From: Bacillus sp. V3-13
GTDB taxonomy: Bacteria; Bacillota; Bacilli; Bacillales; Cytobacillaceae
NCBI RefSeq assembly: GCF_002860165.1
Contig: NZ_PGUZ01000002.1
Coordinates: 1-64,000, forward strand
Length of the DNA: 64,000 nt
Direction: 5' to 3'
The translations under genes were made by a program, and so were the position numbers. Of this stretch, positions 60,501-64,000 are shown piece after piece. Below the pieces are notes generated by a model that had not been told where the DNA came from, made no database searches, and saw only the letters and a list, made by a program, of their open reading frames with translations. Position 1 is the first letter of the stretch; each line of letters begins with the position of its first letter.

Positions 60501-60602
60501 TATTTTCACTCCTATTTGACATGATTAACACTAGTGAAGCACAAAAATCCGCTGAAATCCAAAATAAAGCTGCCGTCACAACCATAAATGCGGGAGGGGG
60601 GA

Positions 60603-61349
60603 CTAGTTTGTTTGTTCATCCATTAATGGATTCCAGCCATTTAAAAAGGTGGATGCCTGCCGATTGGGGTGAGCGATGACTTCTGCAGTTGGTCCTGCTT
60701 GAATAATTTTTCCTTCCTTTAAAATAATCAGTCGATTTGTTAAATACTCAATTTCCATTAGGTCGTGGCTGACGAGCACGACCGTTATCTTTGTTTCCTG
60801 GATGGCTTTCTTTAAATTTTGAATCAACTTCCTTTTTGTCGGATAATCAAGCGCGGAAAACGGTTCATCAAGGAATAATACCTCAGGTTCGAGCACAAAA
60901 GCCCGTGCAAGATTGACTCTCTGGGCTTCTCCTCCGGATAAATGCTGTGCCTGTTTTTTAGCAAGATGGCCAATTTCAAAAGCATCAAGCCAAAGCGCAA
61001 CCTTGCGTTTTAACTCGTTTTTGCCGGAATTTCGGAATTTTAGGCCAATCGCGGCGTTCCGGTGGACTGAGGTATTGAACAACAGCGGCTGTTGCAGAGC
61101 AATCGCAAATCTTCTGCGCAATTCAAGAGGTGGCTTTTTGAGAGGGATTTTTTTTCCCCGAAAAAAATAACTTCCCATACATTTCGGTTCCAACAAAGAA
61201 AGGACCTTTAACAGCGTGCTTTTGCCTGCACCATTTGGACCCATGATGCCTAAGATTTCTCCACGGTTGATGGTTAATCGAGTTATATCAAGAATATTTT
61301 TTCCTTTCGCAGCCCGTTTCATCTCTTCAATGCGAATTAATTCATTCAT
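60603..61349 (-). CDS. tupC: Tungstate ABC transporter ATPase
   Basis: 248-residue ATPase: Walker A GPNGAGKSTLL near 37, signature LSGGEAQRVNLARAF, Walker B EVLFLDEPFSALD. Third gene of tupABC, overlapping the permease gene by 8 bp. Energises oxyanion import. Confidence 0.87.
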   Translation of the reverse strand: MNELIRIEEMKRAAKGKNILDITRLTINRGEILGIMGPNGAGKSTLLKVLSLLEPKCMGSYFFRGKKIPLKKPPLELRRRFAIALQQPLLFNTSVHRNAAIGLKFRNSGKNELKRKVALWLDAFEIGHLAKKQAQHLSGGEAQRVNLARAFVLEPEVLFLDEPFSALDYPTKRKLIQNLKKAIQETKITVVLVSHDLMEIEYLTNRLIILKEGKIIQAGPTAEVIAHPNRQASTFLNGWNPLMDEQTN

Positions 61350-62043
61350 AAGCTCTCGTCCTTTGCTGTAAGAAGGTTAGGCAGAATGTAATCATGAAAG
61401 CAAGAAGCATCAAAATAAACGACAGGGCAAGCGCAATATCAAAGTTCCCTTTTGAAACTTCCATGACAATGCTGGTCGTTAGTATTCTTGTTTCGCCGCG
61501 GATGTTTCCGCCGACCATCATCGCGGCGCCCACTTCCGCAATCACCCGGCCAAAGCCAGCCATCACAGCTGCGAGAATGCCAATCTTCGTTTCTTTTAAA
61601 AGGATTAACAGCATTTGCAGCTTTGTCGCTCCGAGGCCTTTTATTTGCAGCAGCATTTTTTCATCGATTTGTTGAAACGCGGAGCTTGTTAATCCTACAA
61701 TCAGCGGGAGAGACACAACGATCTGGGCAATAACAATCGCTGCCGGTGTAAACAGAAGCGCGTAATCGCCGAAAGGTCCAGATCGCCATAATAAAATCGT
61801 AATCCATAATCCCGCAACAACAGGGGGAAGCCCCATTCCGATATTGACGAATACGAGCAGGAGCTTTTTTCCTGGAAACGAGAGTAAACCGAGACAAACT
61901 CCAACTGGAATCCCGATCACCGTACTGATGAGGACAGCTGTTAAGGAGCTTTTTAATGTGAGCCAGGCAATCTCGATCACTTCGGGATCCCCGGTTAAAA
62001 GCATTTCGAACGCCCGTTTTAGTCCATCCAGTAAAAGCTCCAT
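61342..62043 (-). CDS. tupB: Tungstate ABC transporter permease
   Basis: 233-residue permease with five to six membrane segments and the loop LQIKGLGATKLQMLLILLKE contacting the ATPase. Belongs to the TupB (ModB-like) permeases. Between tupA and tupC in one operon. Confidence 0.87.
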   Translation of the reverse strand: MELLLDGLKRAFEMLLTGDPEVIEIAWLTLKSSLTAVLISTVIGIPVGVCLGLLSFPGKKLLLVFVNIGMGLPPVVAGLWITILLWRSGPFGDYALLFTPAAIVIAQIVVSLPLIVGLTSSAFQQIDEKMLLQIKGLGATKLQMLLILLKETKIGILAAVMAGFGRVIAEVGAAMMVGGNIRGETRILTTSIVMEVSKGNFDIALALSFILMLLAFMITFCLTFLQQRTRAYE

Positions 62044-62070
62044 ATCGCTACATACCCTCCGTTAGTTTAG

Positions 62071-62916
62071 CTATTCTGAAAACAAAAAGAACAGCTGCTC
62101 GCCAAATTCTTTGACGCCAAATTGCTGAATCGTTTCCTGTGTCTTTTCATTGGTCATAAATTCAACAAATTGCTTTGCGCCTTCTTCGTTTACTTTCGGA
62201 TGCTTTTCAGGATTTACTTGCATCACGTGGTAAACATTTAATAGCTCTTCATCGCCTTCAACCATTAATGCGAGGTCTGTGAGCTGTTTTTGCTGGGCAA
62301 GATAGGTGGCCCGGTCTGTGAGCACATAGGCGCGTTTTTCTGCAGCAACCCTCAGCGTATTGACCATGCCCTGGCCTGTTTCCAAATAAAAGTCCGCTTC
62401 GAAAGGCTGCAAATCAATGTTCTTCCATAGTTCAAGCTCTTTTTTATGGGTTCCGGAATCATCCCCCCGTGAAACAAACGGTGCTTTACTCTCATTTATT
62501 TTGTTTAAAGCTTCAGCCATCCCAAGTCCGCTTATCCCGGCCGGGTCTTCTTTTGGGCCGACCATGATAAAGTCGTTATACATCACTCTTTTCCGGTTAA
62601 TCGCATCGTTGCTTTCGATAAGCTCCTGCTCCGCTTCCGGTGCATGAACGAGCAGGACATCCGCTTCACCTTTTTTACCCATGTCAAGAGCCTGTCCTGT
62701 TCCAACAGCGATAGTCTTAACATTTATGTTGTTTTCTTTTTCAAAAGCAGGAATCAGCACATCGAGCAGGCCGCTGTCCTGCGTACTGGTCGTTGTTGCA
62801 AGAATAAGATTTGGCGGCGCTTCTTTCACTGTCGAGCCAGATGCGGAAGAGCAGGCTGATAATAGGATGAGCATAGCTGCAATCAAGGAAGAGATGCAAA
62901 GGTTTTTTAAATTCAA
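62071..62916 (-). CDS. tupA: Tungstate-binding lipoprotein
   Basis: 281 residues; TTG start, lipobox LLSACSS (cysteine about 22). The mature domain starts ILATTTSTQDSGLLDVLIPA, whose TTTS motif is characteristic of TupA tungstate-binding proteins, followed by VGTGQALDMGKKGEADV and FVSRGDDSGTHKKE. High-affinity WO4(2-) capture for the transporter. Ribosome site GAGGGGGA overlaps the end of the regulator remnant. Confidence 0.88.
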   Translation of the reverse strand: MNLKNLCISSLIAAMLILLSACSSASGSTVKEAPPNLILATTTSTQDSGLLDVLIPAFEKENNINVKTIAVGTGQALDMGKKGEADVLLVHAPEAEQELIESNDAINRKRVMYNDFIMVGPKEDPAGISGLGMAEALNKINESKAPFVSRGDDSGTHKKELELWKNIDLQPFEADFYLETGQGMVNTLRVAAEKRAYVLTDRATYLAQQKQLTDLALMVEGDEELLNVYHVMQVNPEKHPKVNEEGAKQFVEFMTNEKTQETIQQFGVKEFGEQLFFLFSE

Positions 62917-62918
62917 GA

Positions 62919-63302
62919 TTATTCCCCCTCGTTTTTAAATTGATAGATAATCTTTCCAAGCTCACTAACATCATAGCCGGATAGATTTGTAACCGTGTTT
63001 TTGAAATCCTGCGATTGGATGATATCGATTAATTGTTCAAGAAGCAGCGTATTTTCCGGTTTCCAGCGAAAGACAAGATCAAATGGCTCGCTTCTGATCG
63101 GGATAAAATCGAGATTCAGTTGCTCTGCGGCTGAACGAATACCGAATGCCGCATCGGCCAGACCGTTGCTTATATATGAAGCAGCAGCAAGATGGGTCCA
63201 TTCCTCGTGGTCATAACCGTTTACGGCAGCAGGTTCAATCCCGGCCAAGGATAAAAAGTAATCGAGCGAGAAACGGGTGCCTGACCCTTTTTGCCTGTTT
63301 AT
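62919..63302 (-). pseudogene. C-terminal remnant of Mo/W-responsive regulator
   Basis: About 127 codons: NRQKGSGTRFSLDYFLSLAG, GYDHEEWTHLAAASYISNG and LDFIPIRSEPFDLVFRW are the PBP-like domain of helix-turn-helix regulators found beside tup/mod operons. An in-frame TAA (63303-63305) precedes it and the DNA-binding part is missing; a possible one-base frameshift lies in the A-rich stretch near 63300. So the tup operon seems to have lost its local regulator. Confidence 0.7.
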
Positions 63303-63305
63303 TTA

Positions 63306-63573
63306 AAAATACAAGCAGCTGTGTCTTTCCATCTGTGATTTTTGTTACAATTCGTTTAGAATCGTTAAGTTTCGTCAAGGATTGTTAGGTTGATTCGAAT
63401 AAATCTGGGTTTTTGCCTCCTTAATCCAGTGAAGCTTGCAGGTTGATCCTACTTTTGAAGGGGAGTTTTTATGAATTTTTTGTGACAATATGGAGAATTT
63501 TTTTGTTATAACGCATTTAGCTGGTATATTGAAGCTAAGATACTATTAACTGATGGTCAGGGAGAGAAAAAAT
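63306..63573. other. Intergenic stretch, nothing certain
   Basis: A short open stretch on the minus strand joins to the remnant in another frame. The leader of the 63574 lipoprotein gene occupies the right end. No confident promoter. Confidence 0.35.
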
Positions 63574-64000
63574 ATGAAAATAAGAATTACAGTAATGCTA
63601 TTTGCAATGCTTCTTTTGGCAGGCTGCGGTACGTCTGATGAGGCGCCCGGTAAAAACGGGAATGGTGATGAAATGCCGGCGTTAATAGAGGCGGAGTTAA
63701 AGGTTCCTGAAAAAGCCGAAACGCCAGGGGAAGTTGAGCTGAGTGTCGTCGTTACCCAAGACGGTGAAGCCGTCGAGGATGCAAATGAGGTGAAATTTGA
63801 AATTTGGCGCGACAGTGATAAGGATTCAAGCGAGCTGATTCCTGCGGAGCATCAAGGCAAAGGAAAATATACGGCGACCAAAATGTTCTCAGAAGAAGGC
63901 AATTATACGGTTCAGGTCCATGTGACGGCACGCAGCATGCATACGATGCCAAAGCAGCAAATACAAATTGGCAACCCGGCGGAAATGAGCGATGAACCTC
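63574..64000 (+). CDS. YtkA-like lipoprotein, partial at window edge
   Basis: At least 142 residues, cut by the window end. Signal peptide with lipobox LLLAGC (cysteine about 19), acidic linker, then an FixH/YtkA-like beta-sandwich (ELKVPEKAETPGEVELSVVV, YTATKMFSEEGNYTVQVHVT). Such domains are found in copper- or cytochrome-oxidase-related surface proteins; role unknown. Ribosome site CAGGGAGAG. Confidence 0.8.
   Translation, partial: MKIRITVMLFAMLLLAGCGTSDEAPGKNGNGDEMPALIEAELKVPEKAETPGEVELSVVVTQDGEAVEDANEVKFEIWRDSDKDSSELIPAEHQGKGKYTATKMFSEEGNYTVQVHVTARSMHTMPKQQIQIGNPAEMSDEP

Overview
The window looks like chromosomal DNA of a spore-forming Bacillaceae (Bacillus-like Firmicute). It carries the spore coat operon cotJABC, a three-gene GerA-type germinant receptor operon, yteA, yugP, yoxD, yueD, hxlAB-hxlR and many small acidic Bacillus-type proteins. 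Starts are strong AGGAGG-type ribosome sites with frequent GTG/TTG codons, and TTGACA-17-TATAAT, sigma-B-like, TnrA and LexA sites are recognisable. No rRNA, tRNA, CRISPR array or complete insertion sequence was seen. Identifications rest on reading motifs and recalled families; no database search was run.

Layout. 0.2-4.7 kb: a PAS-STAS stress-signalling protein and an OpuC-type osmoprotectant ABC transporter, each behind a sigma-B-like promoter. 4.8-11.4 kb: cotJABC, a chromosomal ANT(4')-like nucleotidyltransferase, a secreted protein with a small membrane-protein neighbour, a 3'-truncated group II intron and an esterase. 11.5-18.2 kb: yteA, a manganese-type (yybP-ykoY) riboswitch ahead of the membrane metallopeptidase yugP, a GDSL esterase and a ger operon. 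18.2-31 kb: the most interesting block, a complete version of the uncharacterised yhf cluster known from E. coli (yhfZ regulator, yhfY, yhfU, yhfT, php, yhfS, yhfX, yhfW). Here it ends in a nagB-type deaminase and is flanked by three TGTACA-N6-TGTACA operator candidates and a divergent HAD phosphatase. A PHP phosphatase, a broken aldose epimerase and glycerol dehydrogenase follow. 31-41 kb: DinB, K+ channel, formaldehyde-fixing hxlAB-hxlR, oxidoreductases, an Rrf2 regulator, an IDEAL-domain protein, DoxX.

41.7-46.4 kb: a formate dehydrogenase operon (transporter, catalytic subunit interrupted by an in-frame TAG, DUF1641 protein, two small proteins). 46.4-49 kb: an orphan LexA box, a YpzG-like gene and a lysine riboswitch preceding an amino-acid permease interrupted by an in-frame TAA. 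49-52.3 kb: a TnrA-boxed ammonium transporter followed by a DUF294 nucleotidyltransferase and a DnaQ-type exonuclease. 52.6-64 kb: alpha-glucosidase, LiaG-like protein, azoreductase, siroheme-synthesis dehydrogenase, a divergent pair of XRE regulators, and a tungstate ABC transporter (tupABC) with a decayed regulator, which may supply metal to the formate dehydrogenase.

Two features cut across the window. First, three long genes (epimerase, formate dehydrogenase, permease) are each interrupted by a single in-frame stop codon with the rest of the frame intact. Second, three intergenic regions (31.1, 38.8 and 59.6 kb) carry short repeats with the same spacing of about 21 bp, two helical turns.
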